From the NCBI RefSeq assembly GCF_964204645.1, contig NC_134036.1, forward strand, positions 10,712,704 through 10,776,703: a stretch of 64,000 nucleotides of DNA. Reading direction: 5' to 3'. Below, piece by piece: positions 1 through 12,090 of the stretch. The translations under genes were made by a program, and so were the position numbers. Below the pieces are notes generated by a model. The model did not search any database, was not told the DNA's origin, and saw only the letters and a program-made list of their open reading frames with translations. The stretch is from Tubulanus polymorphus (lineage: Eukaryota > Nemertea > Palaeonemertea > Tubulaniformes > Tubulanidae). The first letter of the stretch is position 1. Each line of letters opens with the position of its first letter.

Positions 1-969
1 TTGCAACTGAAGGTTCAGGTCGGTAAGGTCATGTAACCGCAGACTTATTTTGTGAATTAACAATAGTTATCATACATTTTATGGGCCAAAAGTTGTAATT
101 CATGCAGTCTGTATAGGGCCTAGCCGCCTATTACTCACTCATGCTCTTCATTTTATCAGCAAACTTTTTCTTTTTCCTGCCGTGGCCAAAGTTGAAACCT
201 TTTTTCCGCTTATTATTTGATTCTTCCATCTAAAAATCAAAGAAAACCGTTTGAATTTCAGCCTTTTCTTATACAAAGAGAAATGAAAAGGCAATAAAAA
301 ATGATTGAATTTATTTTTCTTAAATTTACCTTCATCTCATCAAAATCGACGGGCATCTCATCAAAATCGACAGGCATTGTCAACAGATCAATGTCATAGA
401 ATCATCAGCTGAAAAATAATAGTCATTGACAAGCTTATATTCACTTGATATACAGAAAAGAACATATCAATTACGATAGGCCACGAGCGCTGAAATTTTT
501 TTTCAGAATTGCAAATTTTTGAACTCTAAATTCGTCCTGCCTTCACTATTGAAGCAAAAATACCTCATAAATTGGGTATCACTGGACAGCTTATCCAATT
601 TTTCAGAGAACTAAAGTCTTAGATTTTGAATAAAAGGCACATTAGGGTCAAAAATACGTACTTTGAAGAGCAAAAATCGGACAAAATTGATCTGTTGACT
701 TCCGGGTTCTTTGAGCGCGCCGTACTCGGATTTGGTGGAAGTTACGCGAAATCGGCTCTTTAGTTCCCTAGATTTGAATGTTGTCTACAAGTTGAGACAC
801 GTTCGGTTCGAATCCCATAATTAATAGCTGAGCTACCGAAGTTTTCCGGACGCAGCTCCGGCCATATCTTTAAGCATTAGCGAGACGGCCCGGCCAATCA
901 GCGCACGCCATCGATTTTAAGATATCGATTGTTCCAATTTCTAAAATTCGTATCTCGCCTACGGTCGTG
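1..969 (-). mobile_element. Terminal fragment of the 5.9-kb DDE transposon (second copy)
   Basis: This stretch is the near-perfect reverse complement of 41011-41979, the left arm of the complete transposon further right. It ends at 969 with the terminal motif CGCCTACGGTCGTG, and unrelated sequence follows from 970. I see only scattered base differences and no length change between the copies, because positions map as 41980 minus x. The rest of this copy, its other end and its target duplication lie outside the window. Confidence 0.9.
139..377 (-). CDS. First two transposase exons of the truncated copy
   Basis: By correspondence with the complete copy, exon 1 is 377-330 (ATG to a GT donor) and exon 2 is 229-139. 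They encode the acidic duplicated start (MPVDFDEM twice) and a lysine-rich segment that looks like a nuclear localisation signal. The large catalytic exon would lie beyond the window start, so its integrity is unknown. Exon boundaries are conserved between the two copies, which supports the gene model. Confidence 0.6.
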
Positions 970-2793
970 CAATGTCATGTCTACCAAGGGCTGTGGCTCA
1001 GTAAGTCAAGTAAGACATTACATTGAGATGAGAAATAGTTTGGAAATTATACATAATACATTGACATCGATAGAGAATAACGCAGTTTTCATAATGATTT
1101 CTTACTTAATATTCTTCAGTGCTTGAGCTTTTTTAAAATCAGATGCTCAGATGTAGCAAAGTACTACATACTTTCTTGAATAGACTATATTTGTATCGTG
1201 ATTTGTTTCCTGCGACAATCGGAGTTATTATATAAGAATCAATAGCCGTACAGTCATACATACTTTTTTCAGCTTCAAGGGCTAGGGCCATGTTTATCAC
1301 CTGAATAAAGAGCAAAAGATATTGATATGAAGTTCAATGAAAAAATGCGCATGGGATGATTTATTATCCAGTAACCATACATGTTGTCTAGAACTGTATG
1401 AGATACTAATTAATACAAACAAAAGTTTTAAGATCTTCCGAAACAACACACTACTTACTCACTAGTAGTAACATATATGACATAGGAATTTAATTTCAAG
1501 GACCGCAATCCCTCATCGGTCAAGAGATGACTACCAGATGAGTATTGGATCTTCCTTTTTGTCCAAAATACATTTGACATGAAAAAACATCATTTGTGGC
1601 ACACGTATTTCATGTAGAAGAAAGAGAGAAAAAGAATTAATTACAATTGCGACTTACATGTGCTGAACTTTACTTCCGCGTACGTCACGGTTTGTTTACT
1701 TCCGGTATATTCAGAACATGCGCAGAGCGAAACCTAACTGTGGCCGGTAGAAAAAATCGCTTACCATCAAAATTCTCTAAGTCCAGAAAACAGTCGAGTG
1801 CGCAGGCGTCACTACATGTCAGAACTTCAATAACATGTGAATGGCTCCAGCGTCGCTGTAGTTTCTATTAGGTTCGAATCCCAAATAATTTTGATCTTAA
1901 TTCAAATTTTGACGACCCAGTGTCGCTAGTTAATCTGTTTGCAGTGCTATTGAGTTCGAATCCCGAATATGTTATAGAAAAATACTTGCACGGAATTTTT
2001 CTTTTCAGGTACGAAAATTCCAGCTTACTGCAACCTGTTGTCCCAAAAATAGAAATGATCATCTGACAAAATACGAAGAATGCCTCATCATCCAGTTCAC
2101 AATTGCGAATTAAAATTAGTCAAAGCATAACTCACGCCTTACATCTATGGAACGGTCCCAAATCGATTGAACAACAAGAGAAAACTTAATATATGCTTAT
2201 ATACGTATATGATACGAATGGAATAAATCTATTTGGATAATTCACTTGTTTGTGTAAATATGACATACAAGATTATCTAGACATTAGGCCTACAGAGTCA
2301 ACAATTACGGTTTACCAAACAAGATTTTAGTGGTAACAATTAAACCACTGCCTCTAGGAAGTCATGAAGAAAGCACCCTTCCTACGTTTTAGTTCCCAGG
2401 TACTCGCCCCATGACTACCACAAAAGCAGTGAAATAACAATTACCTCATATACATACATCAAAGTAGGAGGAAACATAACGCAATACTTGCAGAGACCGC
2501 CCTGCAATGCTGGCGAAAAGACTAACCATGGATAATCAGAAAGCCAACTTCTCTAGAATCTCAATGTAATGTATCGTTGTTTCGACGGCTTGTGGATCAA
2601 TTGATGTTTAAATTCGTAGTTGTTTCCCGGTATGAAATCATTGTCCAAATAAGCAGCTTTCTCTACGTTATCCATTTTTGTAGTCCTTCAAATCTTTCTA
2701 CAAAGGTTCCAACATCTTTGGCACCTTCATCTAAAAAGGAAATTATTGGTATTTAGTATTATTTAATCATATGTTGAATAATGGTTGCATGCG
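970..2793. other. Intergenic, no gene recognised
   Basis: I find no convincing exon here. Two sequences resembling a tRNA B box (GGTTCGAATCCC at about 1871 and GTTCGAATCCC at about 1954) lie 83 bp apart. They suggest decayed tRNA-derived SINE material rather than tRNA genes, since no acceptor or anticodon stems can be folded around them. Confidence 0.4.
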
Positions 2794-2867
2794 TTACTTT
2801 TTAGATTTGCATAGAATAGCTGATGTCATGCTATGACAAATATTCTGAATGTTAAGGTAAATTATAC

Positions 2868-3521
2868 CTATCATATGGCCGATTGAGTTGTTGTTCTCAT
2901 CACCCTCCATTTCTTCATTGATGACATCATGTCCCTCTGACGATTCATCGTGGTCTAAAAAGTTGTCAGATTCAACAACCACTGCCGCACCAGATCTACA
3001 GAATATGAAAATATTATGATACTTGTGTACCCCTGTCAGCATGCTTATCATATTGAAACTGCCCTTTTTGTATCAATGCAAATATCACAGGAAGGTGTAT
3101 CTGCCGATGAGCATATTTACCCTAGAGGTGCATGTTCCTCCAATGCCGCATCAATATGTTCTACAGGTTCCGCATCGGGACGTACAATAACAGGTTCGAC
3201 AGCCGTCACACCAGATCTACATAAAGAAATTGATAATAGGCTCTTATGCAAATTCGTAATACGTAAAAACACTTTTGGCACATTTTCAGTGCCCTGTTTT
3301 AAGATAAGAAAACGCGGGTGAGAACTATGTGCCCCTATCAGTATATTTATCGCATTTTAAGTGCCCTTTTTGCATCAAAACAAATATCATAGACAGTGTG
3401 CCAATGAGCATATTGACCCTATGCGAGGTACATGTTCCTCCAATGCCGCATCAATATGTTCTACAGGTTCTGCATCGGGATGTACAATAACAGGTTCGAC
3501 AGCCGTCAACACCAGATCTAC
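2868..3521 (-). pseudogene. Tandemly repeated short exon modules of an unknown acidic protein
   Basis: Three minus-strand blocks each begin after an acceptor followed by ATCTGGTG: about 2993-2868, 3213-3122 and 3521-3422. The first encodes an acidic stretch (DNFLDHDESSEGHDVINEEM). The second encodes VEPVIVRPDAEPVEHIDAAL and ends at a GTAAAT donor in the same phase as it starts, so it could be inserted repeatedly without shifting frame. The third is a copy of the second with one extra base that breaks the frame. I do not recognise the protein. Confidence 0.35.
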
Positions 3522-3620
3522 ATAAAGAAATTTATAATAGGCTCTTATGCATTATCGTAATACCACATTTTCACACATCTACCACATTTTCAGTGCCCTT
3601 TTATAGATTCGGAAACATGG
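3020..3620. repeat. Two-copy tandem repeat, period about 300 bp
   Basis: The segment from about 3020 to 3320 recurs from about 3320 to 3620 with roughly 90 percent identity by eye. For example, GAGGTGCATGTTCCTCC at 3125 is matched at 3425. The unit contains the short exon described for this region, so duplication of DNA appears to have duplicated the exon. Confidence 0.7.
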
Positions 3621-3849
3621 GTTAAAATTATGTGCCCCTATATCAGTACATATGGTGCAGGGCCCTTTTCTGAAATTTGGATCCGCAGGAAAAATTAGGT
3701 GCCCTCATCAAAATAAAGAACATTCACCCGTTCGAAATGAGAATGACCTTGTTATGAAAATAATGTGCCCCTGATAAATTCTCATCGGAATCATAATCCA
3801 TTCTAGTGCCGCCAAATACATCAGTTATGATGGGTGGACGAAGTTCTTA

Positions 3850-4365
3850 CAGACTACTGTCTGTCACACCTGCTCTCCGTGCGACGTTTTGGTCCGTAAT
3901 TACGTGAATAATCGGTTCATCTCTAAAAATTATGCATCAATTTGTTCAGTAAGGAATTTGCATTCAGAAATAAATGATGAAGTGTCATAGATTTGTTTGT
4001 ATTTTTATCTGTCAGCGATAGTTTACCTGGCATACGCTCGCGTGATGCTGAAAATCTGCATTTATGGCCCATTACGTGGCGCCACCTACTGTATTTTGAT
4101 ATGCTAACGAGCAGGTGATGACGTCACTGTAACGTTTCCGAGCGTCCGCGGAGTTTTTCAGCATTACACGAGCGTATGCTGAGTAAACTATCGCTCATAA
4201 ATGACAACAAAAACACCTTTAGTAAAAATTGGTGTTTATTTCTAAATTTCTAAGTCCCCACTTAACAATTTGATGTGTAATAAAGGTAGATAAACGGTTT
4301 ACTAATGAAATTACGGACCAAAACGTCGCACGGAGAGTAGGTGTGACGGACAGTAGGCCTACTAG
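3850..4365. repeat. Nested inverted repeats with an inner foldback (MITE-like)
   Basis: An outer inverted pair of about 65 bp lies at 3850-3920 and 4300-4365, sharing CTCTCCGTGCGACGTTTTGG. Inside it is a tighter foldback of about 185 bp (4013-4197) with arms of about 36 bp that share GCATACGCTCG and GCGATAGTTTAC. There is no coding sequence. The shape fits a MITE or foldback element inserted into, or forming the core of, a second palindromic element. I could not define target duplications. Confidence 0.55.
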
Positions 4366-4519
4366 TAGTAATATGGCCTTCGTTCGACGAACGAATTCTG
4401 TCGTGTTTTAACGTCAAAATTTCCATCTGATCACTATCTTTACCTGAACAAATCTGTAATTTTTGCAGTTTTCGACGCCGCCGCAACATTTTCCTGCTTT
4501 TTTCGTTTTCCATATCTTT

Positions 4520-4755
4520 CTTTTGGCGGCATATTCAGAGAAAGTTAATAAAAAAATTTCTTATAACTTCAGCTAGCGAGAGTTGCCATGTTGCGTACCG
4601 AAACGCGGCCCCGGACATAGACACCGGACAACGCGAGGCGGCAAATAGCCGACGTGCGAGCACCGGATTTTTCAGCAGCGCGTTTTTAAAAAGGGCACTT
4701 GTCCAAAAAGGGGTGGGTTCGAACCCAAGGAACCCACCCCCTGTATCCGCGCCTG
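4520..4755. repeat. SINE-like insertion with a perfect 11-bp stem
   Basis: Recombinase homology on the minus strand stops abruptly at about 4755 and unrelated sequence begins. The insert carries GGGGTGGGTTC at 4710-4720 and its exact complement at 4730-4740, separated by nine bases, plus a GGTTCGAACCC word resembling a tRNA T-arm. The distal boundary is uncertain. I infer a short interspersed element that truncated the recombinase gene. Confidence 0.4.
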
Positions 4756-4756
4756 A

Positions 4757-5722
4757 TATCGTGACCCATATACCGAGCCAGGAGATCCAATTCATGGTTT
4801 TTCAAATTTAAAATCTGCGACATAGTACCCATGTGTTTTCGCAATCTTGTGGATGTCAATAACTCTGGCTTCTTAGCCCCGCATTCATGTGCATACAATC
4901 GCAAACAATCAGCACCACGAATTTCATTCAATGATGCACCATATGGGCGTGCAAATATGTATGGATTTCTGTCGGAGACTCTCACCACGGACCGCAGATC
5001 AATCAAAATATCATTATACTTCGTCACAGTTTGTGTCAAAATAACTGGCACATGGCTACCCCACTTACCGATAACGCTGATATGTGTTAGTTCTTTGCAC
5101 AGGTGTTTTTCACATTCATATTCATATTCATCTTCATGAGTTTTTATGAACTTGATAACTAGTGCCTCTCCCAAGAGCATGACCAACTGCTTAAGCTAAA
5201 GATGGCACCTTGTAGACACCATGTTGTGGATCAAAATCCTGCCTTTTCCTTTACTGCTCTTACAATGTCATCAAAGCTACATGGCCGTATAACATCAGTA
5301 CAGGACAATATCTGAAATCTCTCGCAGTTTAAGCACAAGCCTACCAAGTAACCTCATATGCTTTTTTAATGAAGAAAACTTGTTTTTTTTTCTATTGTGT
5401 TTGGACAATGACCTTTTTGCGACATCTTTTTTCAGGACATCTGTTTTAGCAACCATTGATACATCATCATGCTGCAATGTATCAAGTAATTCAGCTAAGC
5501 CTCATCTTGACAACCAGGTAACATTGATGCAGCTTCCGTCTGCACTCGAACTCTCTTTTTGGAATGGCTAACTGGTTTCGCCGGACATTTTCCACAGTGT
5601 CGCCACAAACTTGCTCTTTTGTAATATCCTCTGCAGTGTGGACAAGGCAAGTAATCTGATGGCGTGGAGCTTATGCCATAGAAAATCAGCGTTTTTGTAC
5701 AGAGGTAAACTGAACTATGCAT
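4757..5722 (-). pseudogene. Tyrosine recombinase pseudogene (mobile-element type)
   Basis: Read from 5722 downward, several frames show the parts of an animal tyrosine-recombinase element gene. There is a C2H2-like finger (LPCPHCRGYYKRASLWRH, about 5650-5590), a core-binding helical segment (HDDVSMVAKTDVL to LGRLVLKLREI, 5477-5295), and a catalytic part (5186-4757). The catalytic part contains FARPYG, TSTRLRKHMGTMSQILNL with the catalytic Arg, and LARYMGHDI with the His region. At least two frameshifts or stops lie between about 5290 and 5180. The nucleophilic Tyr segment is removed by an insertion right after GHDI. The gene is therefore dead, and is distinct from the recombinase gene at 33-58 kb. 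Confidence 0.75.
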
Positions 5723-5739
5723 TTCTTGAATATAAGGCT

Positions 5740-7205
5740 ACCAACGATGAAAGCGATGTATTATTATTGCTTTTTATTCTTTTTCTGTTTTTTTTGCTTT
5801 TGCTAGATATACTTATACTCGCATGCCATCATGTTTGTTGCCGAAACCAAAGTGGACATGACCATTTTCATTGCTCCGAGTGTTTGGCCATCATATCGCG
5901 GAGAGAAAATATCGAAACACATCTAGTCGTATGTAATAAAACAGTCGTATCCGTCAACGAAGTACCAAATCCGCGCTCTGCTGCAGTCGTATCCGTCAAC
6001 GAAGTACCGAATCCGCGCTCTTCAGCAGTCGTATCCGTCAACGAAGTACCGAATCCGCGCTCTGCAGAAGTCGTATCCGTCTACGAAGTACCGAATCCGC
6101 GCTCTGCAGCAGTCGTATCCAACGAAGTACCGAATCCGCGCTTAGAAACAGTCGTATCCGTCAATGAAATGCCGAACCCACGCTCTGCAGCAGTCGTATC
6201 CAACGAAGTACCGAATCCGCGCTTAGAAACAGTCGTATCCGTCAATGAAATGCCGAACCCTAAATGGGACAATGTGAAATTTACACATTGCAATGCTACC
6301 ATTAGGTATAGAAAAAATATAAAGAAGCATATGGCACAGCATTCACCTGCAATTATTGATTCCAACAGACACCACCCCGGGTGTCGACCCCAATCGGGGA
6401 ATATTTTTGATCGCGAATTCTATGCACGGAGCGGGATACCCCATCCATGTGATTGCAAGGGCATCGCCGCCTGCAATGTTCAGTTGCGAAAACGACACGT
6501 GCATCTCGGCATCAGAAGCGTCTGCACGAGGTGGCAATAATGCATACCAGAGTCCACACGTCAAAAGTGCTACTCACGCCCTTCCATATGTAAATACACA
6601 GTTAAAAAACGACAGTTTAGAGTCACTTGCACATAGATAAATTATTGGAATAGATAGCAAAAATGCTTGTCCAGTGCGTTCACAGTTGGCATTGCAAAAA
6701 AGGCTCCATTGATCAGTGTATGGATGAGAAGTGAACGCTTTATCCATATGTCAATATTTTGCGGAGAAATACGATCATGGAGTCGGCATGGTAGATGTGT
6801 CATTTCGTTCGATCGGAAAGCATAACAATTAAATTGTAAATGCTCATCAGGAAAGGCTGTATCCACAAGTCTATTGCAAAGTGGTTTTCATTGCAATCAA
6901 ATCTGGCATTCACCGACGTGAAATCCAATAATCTGGACACCAAGACGCTGACCATTCCATCGACAATTCATACCCGCCACAGGGTCAACTTTTGGACGAA
7001 TTGTCACATTATTTACGCAATTACAAGCGAATCCCGGTTATCCCGGGACATGTACAATCCCCAAGCCAAATCACGCAGATTAGACTTCGCAAAAATCGTT
7101 GCCATAAATGTGGATGTGAACTGCACGAACACAGATTTACGTTTCGCGGGGAAATTGTCGATATTATTGCCATTCACATAAGTTATTTTGATTGGATTAT
7201 TTAAT
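5740..7205 (+). pseudogene. Degenerate zinc-finger gene with a 14-residue repeat
   Basis: A 5611-6540 frame encodes a short hydrophobic run, a finger-like motif (FHCSECLAIISRRENIETH), eight tandem VNEVPNPR repeats, and a second finger-like motif (THCNATIRYRKNIKKHMAQH). The following sequence continues in shifted frames. These include GVDPNRGIFLIANSMHG near 6370-6420 and a CHKCGCELHEH cysteine/histidine motif near 7101-7135, then degrade. From memory of invertebrate gene families this resembles zinc-rich genes related to HMGXB3-like transposase-derived proteins, but I am not certain. Multiple frame changes mark it as a relic. Confidence 0.4.
5942..6262 (+). repeat. Eight in-frame 42/39-bp tandem coding repeats
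   Basis: CAGTCGTATCC recurs at 5942, 5984, 6026, 6068 and about 6110, then continues with 39-bp variants. Each unit codes VVSVNEVPNPRSA or a shorter VVSNEVPNPRLET. The array keeps frame throughout, because both unit lengths are multiples of three. This suggests it expanded while the gene was still translated. Confidence 0.85.
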
Positions 7206-8353
7206 GGATTTATTTAATTGAGTCGAAAATCATGCATTTAAAATGTTGTCTTATCTAATCATATAATGTTCAATGACACTGTTTTTTTAAGATATTGAAG
7301 TATACGTTCGGCAATGTCGACAATGAGGTCATTGGTTTTGATATCAGGAGCACGATGAGGGAATTCATATCTTCGACGGCAGTTTGTTGTTGTCGACTCG
7401 TTTATGTCTGTGGTTACGAGCTGGTTTGATGGTAAGTATCAACCTCACTGTAAAGTTCAAATATGACTTTGTTAATTCTATTGTTCATGAAATTTTATGT
7501 CTTATAATTTCAGAATCATACAGCAGTAGGTCGTTTGGTGTCAATCATAGAGGAAACATCGAACATAAAAACTCAACCAACAGGCTCAATGGTAAGGCAT
7601 AAATCAAGTTTTAGCAGATCAGACAAATATGTTTGTTTCTACCAACGGACGTCATTCATCCGCGTTATTTTCTATTGCAGCTGCAGAATTAGAGCCAACA
7701 GACGACTGCACGGATGATGCAAATATTGATTCGTTTTAATTGCAAGTGGAAACTGATATAATCAATCAATCAAGCAAAGGTAGCATTTTCAACATTAGAA
7801 GGTAGCCACATTTATCTCAAATAGTGGCTACAGCAATCGTTTGTACATATTTAAGGTTGCATGGCAAACAAGATAGTAGCCCCAAACTTTAGTAACTGGG
7901 CGCCATGGATCGTAAAAGTAGAAGCGGTGATACCGCTGTAAATACAGAGTACAAAAAATACAACTGTTTGCATGTCCCAAGACGACAACAATGATGAAGA
8001 CAATGAATTGACGATAACCACCGAACAGATATTACATTTGATGTACGACACTGTGGTAAGGAGTTAACAGACCTAGATTATGACTAAATAATTCTTACCT
8101 ACAATGGCAAGATGGAATAAGCGCTATTATTACAGTACAAGACATTCAGAAAGCATGCAGAAGCATCGGAATAAAAAAGACCGGATCGAAAACGGGTATG
8201 CTTAAAATGCTTTAAAGCAAGGTCTATGGTAACAATAGTACTATGAAAAGTTAGTTAAACTATGAGGAGCATCAGGTAAGGAACAATGTTCGTTGTTTCT
8301 CCGAACTTAAATATAAAGTTCGTTCGAATAATATGACTTTATTTTTATTGTCA

Positions 8354-9050
8354 GGTGGTTGGCTTGCTGTAACATGTCCACATCGAGTGGCCTACGGTAT
8401 TAAGGTGTTACTTGGTGGAGAAGGGGCGAGAGATCACGTACACATGATACTTTCCATGAAGCACCAGCCGACTGTTGTAATAAGTGACTTGGCTGGGATA
8501 GTAGCAAAACACGGCAATCAACGCACTTCGAATATGTTTCATCCTAACGAAGGCCGTCTGTTAGAACCAACCGAGGAAAATATCACAGCGGCCAAAAACA
8601 AAGAAACTAGACATTGATATACCCTATTTAAGACACTTGAAATATGAACAGTTGTCAACCATGATTATGTAAATAATACAGGTGGCCATCCAATCACTCG
8701 TACAACGGATACCTACGTATTTTCAATCGTTTTCACGAAACTAACACCAGCGTCGAGAAAGATATTTTGAGACGGATGAACCATGTGCGCCAGTTACGTG
8801 GTTGGCTAAATAGCGAATCGCAAGAACAGATTAATTCTCTGATAAAAAAGAAAATTTTTTTCTCGACGTGATGGGTGCTGCAAAACACGTTTTCGTGCTG
8901 CGACTCATTATTCACTTCTGGAACGTTCGAATCAATTGTGATGCGGAGCATTTACTTGAGAAAAGAACGGAGCAAGTGTCATCGATTGATCCGTATGGAA
9001 GAATAAAGTTCGATATAGGCATAAACTCGGGTACGTTAAAAGTCAATACG
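8354..9050 (+). pseudogene. Transposase-like gene relic (HMGXB3-related type)
   Basis: After an acceptor (TTGTCAG) at 8353, an open exon reads GGWLAVTCPHRVAYGIKVLL, then a helical stretch and VVISDLAGIVAKHGNQR. The following part, about 8690-9000, shows RRMNHVRQLRGWLNSESQEQ and then VFVLRLIIHFWNVRIN in successive frames broken by stops. The pattern of GGW..CPH, D and a late helix matches an RNase-H-fold transposase-like family that I associate with HMGXB3-like proteins, recalled rather than searched. It may be the 3' half of the zinc-finger relic at 5.7-7.2 kb, since small exon-like segments lie at about 7514-7590 and 7681-7738. Confidence 0.4.
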
Positions 9051-9054
9051 TAAA

Positions 9055-11370
9055 TATATTCTTTGCTTATGTCACTTTCAAGAATCATGTATAACACATC
9101 ATTACAGTCAACGTCCAGTTACTGCGGATACACGAAATGATAGTCCAATAACTGCGGATACACGAAATGAAACAAACACGAACTCACATGTAACATTTTT
9201 TGCAATATTTACACTTCAAAATACTATAACGTCGTTGTTACCAGTCTTGCCGAAGCAGAGAGATTTCTTAGACATTTGCACTCAGTTCCATGTGTAGCGG
9301 TTGTAGTGTAAACATAAAAAAAAAAGTAATTCAGGTAGTGACTGCTGTTGTCCATAGGTAGCGTAGTCGTAGTCACTCTGCTGTGCCGGGGCGCTCGCTA
9401 CACGGGTCCGCCTGGGTCGACCGCACTCGGGTAGTGAATACGGCAAGGAGACTTGTCTTCCCCAGGAAAGTAAATGATATAAAATATGTAGAATCGGTTC
9501 CTCTATTAAAAAATGTCGCTAAAAAGGGCGCTTAAGCAGTACGCTCTCCTCCAAACAGTCGCCTCCCTACTCCACGTAGCCTTAATCTGTGTGGCCAATA
9601 CAGACCCCCCAACCCGCTCTCCTCAGAGTAATCCGCTTTAGGGGCTTTCCTCGGACGAAACTCGCAGTGTTGATTACTCGGCGGATATGGCTACCCCCAT
9701 TCCAAGTGCCCTCTCGCACATAGCTGTCCCCCGTCATCTCAGGAGCTAATTGCGACTCATGCCAGATCTGTCAAACTAGTCGTATGCATAAGTGTTGTCC
9801 GTAGCGACGGTCAATAGGGGAACGATCCTCACGTAGAACTAAATGGGTTCGATGCAGCAGGAAAACAAACAGAAATCCTCGTCCTTCCTTCCAGTGCCGG
9901 CGAATCAAATAAACGCAAGATTCGAAGTTTGATTGGAATGTAGTACGAATTATTAAATATATATATTTTCTTATAATACAAAGTTCATCGTTCTTGATGC
10001 CAAGGGGACATCATGTCCACACGCAAAACACCTTGATTATTTACATTTCGATATATAAAAAGAATGTGCCCTTCGTGGCTTGCAAAGCCTTGGTACAGTC
10101 AATGTACGGTAGCATACAAAGGAGACGACCGAACGTCAAATAGAAGCGGTGGCGCGGCGGACTCCGGTGTGTATCTAATATAACTTAGGTCTCAGTAAAC
10201 GAGCGTCGAAGCGAATCAACGATTAAGATGTTAACGACGAAGCGTCAAGTAGTTAACGACGAGCGTTGTCGTTAATCAACGATAAGAATTATACGACGGA
10301 GCGTCAAATAGTCAACGACGAACGTTGTCTTCAATCAACGATAAGAATTATACGACGGAGCGTCAAATAGTTAACGACGAGCGTGGTCGTTAATCAACGA
10401 TAGGAATTATACGACGGAGCGTCAAATAGTTAACGACGAGCGTTGTCTTCAATCAACGATAAGAATTATACGACGGAGCGTCAAATAGTTAACGACGAGC
10501 GTTGTCTTCAATCAACGATAAGAATTATACGACGGAGCGTCAAATAGTTAACGACGAGCGTTGTCTTCAATCAACGATAAGAATTACACGACGGAACGTC
10601 AAATAGTTAACGACGAGCGTTGTCGTTAATCAACGACTGCGCGCCAAATTCAAAATGTCGGTGACGCGAACTCAAAGAGTCGAAATTCAGAGGCGACGTC
10701 AAGAAGATGAAACGACCGCGCGTTCGTTCAAAAAAGGAATTACTGAATACAGGTGATTTTCATGGTCAGCAGAAACGACATCTCGGAGTAAAATTACGGA
10801 AATAGCACAGAAGATATACCATACTATTATTATTACTATTACTAATTACAGCGACGAGAGCGTTAAGTTGGCATCGTCAGAGGATTGAATTTAAACAGAC
10901 GATGAACTGACGGAGAATTTACAATATTTACAGGATTGTAAGTGACGAGTTTATCGGCAGCCCATGGCCGACGACTACACGACCCCCGGGTGCGTCGGCA
11001 CTCGGGACTCACTGAGGGCGGGATGTCAAAAACCACTGAAGCGATCCCGGGGTCAGACGACCCGGAGGCCCGTGTCTTAATTAGAGAGTAAAATTGTCTT
11101 CTTACATGATCTGTACGATTTACAGCGTCCGATTCGTAAAACGGCGAAGAGGCAGCAAGAAGAGTTTCTAATGTGGCTCTGCCAGAGCCAAGTTGCCAAT
11201 GAGCGCGATTGCGCCAAATTTATAGTTTTAATGCGGTCAACGCACGCGGTGATTGGTCAAGCGTGACGAGCAGTGATACGATCCGCGGACAAAGTAGAGC
11301 ACGCGAAATCATTCGACCGTGACGAATGATAAAACCCTAAATAAAGACTTCATACGCGAGAAATAGAATT
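9055..11370. other. Repeat-derived intergenic DNA, no gene
   Basis: No coding exon is recognisable. The stretch holds a two-copy 29-bp repeat (TACTGCGGATACACGAAATGA, about 9117-9170), a more GC-rich segment at 9340-9760, and the 59-bp minisatellite at 10.2-10.64 kb. The base composition changes between 9.3 and 11.3 kb could mark an old retroelement, but I see no LTR pair or pol motif. Confidence 0.4.
10200..10640. repeat. 59-bp minisatellite, about seven units
   Basis: GACGAGCGTTGTC and close variants recur at 10258, 10315, 10375, 10434, 10493, 10552 and 10611, so the period settles at 59 bp. Each unit contains AACGATAAGAATTATACGAC and a GCGTCAAATAG segment. All parts of the unit repeat, so there are no unique spacers. 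It is non-coding as far as I can see. Confidence 0.9.
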
Positions 11371-11397
11371 GGGACATTCTACAAAAAATGTGAAATT
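11371..11397 (+). repeat. Left terminal inverted repeat
   Basis: About 26 bp that match the reverse complement of 15934-15960, with mismatches at the first base and within the A-run. It is preceded by the GAATT duplication. Confidence 0.85.
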
Positions 11398-12090
11398 TAT
11401 GTGCATGCACAATTGATAGATACTGATTGGTTCAAATGGTGACATTGAACCAAATAACTATTGACGGGAGACTGTTTGACACATTTAGCAATTGTTTTTG
11501 ACCTTATGACCCACCCGCTTAATATAAGGGGACCATTTACCCCCCAAATGTCCTTGGAGTTACTGTGTGCATTATTGTGGTTTATTCATTCGCAGATTTC
11601 CTAGCTGTAATTCAATCATAGTAAAATCACTAATCTTAATGGTGATATGTCCCTAGGTGTGTTATTTAAGGAGATATATTTGTTTAAGATACATCGACAT
11701 TCCTTACCTGTAAAAAATTACTTTAATTTATTGTGCTAGATAAAATGTCTTTGGGGTTACTCACCTCAAAAAATCAACCTGTGGCAAGCATATATTCATT
11801 CAACCATAAAGTTTTGGCGGGACAGATGGCGCTTCTTAAACCCGTACAGAAAGAAGGCAACGTGGAAATTTCTGTAAGTTCATGTTTTCCAAAAATCTTT
11901 ATAAATGTCCGGGTTTAGAACTGTGAAAGTTAATGCTGTCTTTGGTGTTATCAATATAGCTTCTATAGAATTCATTTTTAAGTTTACAAAATAACTTTGT
12001 ACATATTATTGATTGATTTATATAAAGGTTTTCTCAGAATCATCACGCCTCCATTAATACGGTGCTGCATTAGGTGCATTCTCGTAGGTT

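Noticed and set aside
929-1126. 65-residue frame spanning the end of the transposon fragment
   Set aside because: It starts in the terminal repeat on the antisense side of the element and has no ATG at its first codon; chance frame across a junction.
10200-10640. Regular 59-bp repeats resembling a CRISPR array
   Set aside because: The whole unit repeats, including the would-be spacers, and the surrounding genes have spliceosomal introns, so it is a minisatellite.
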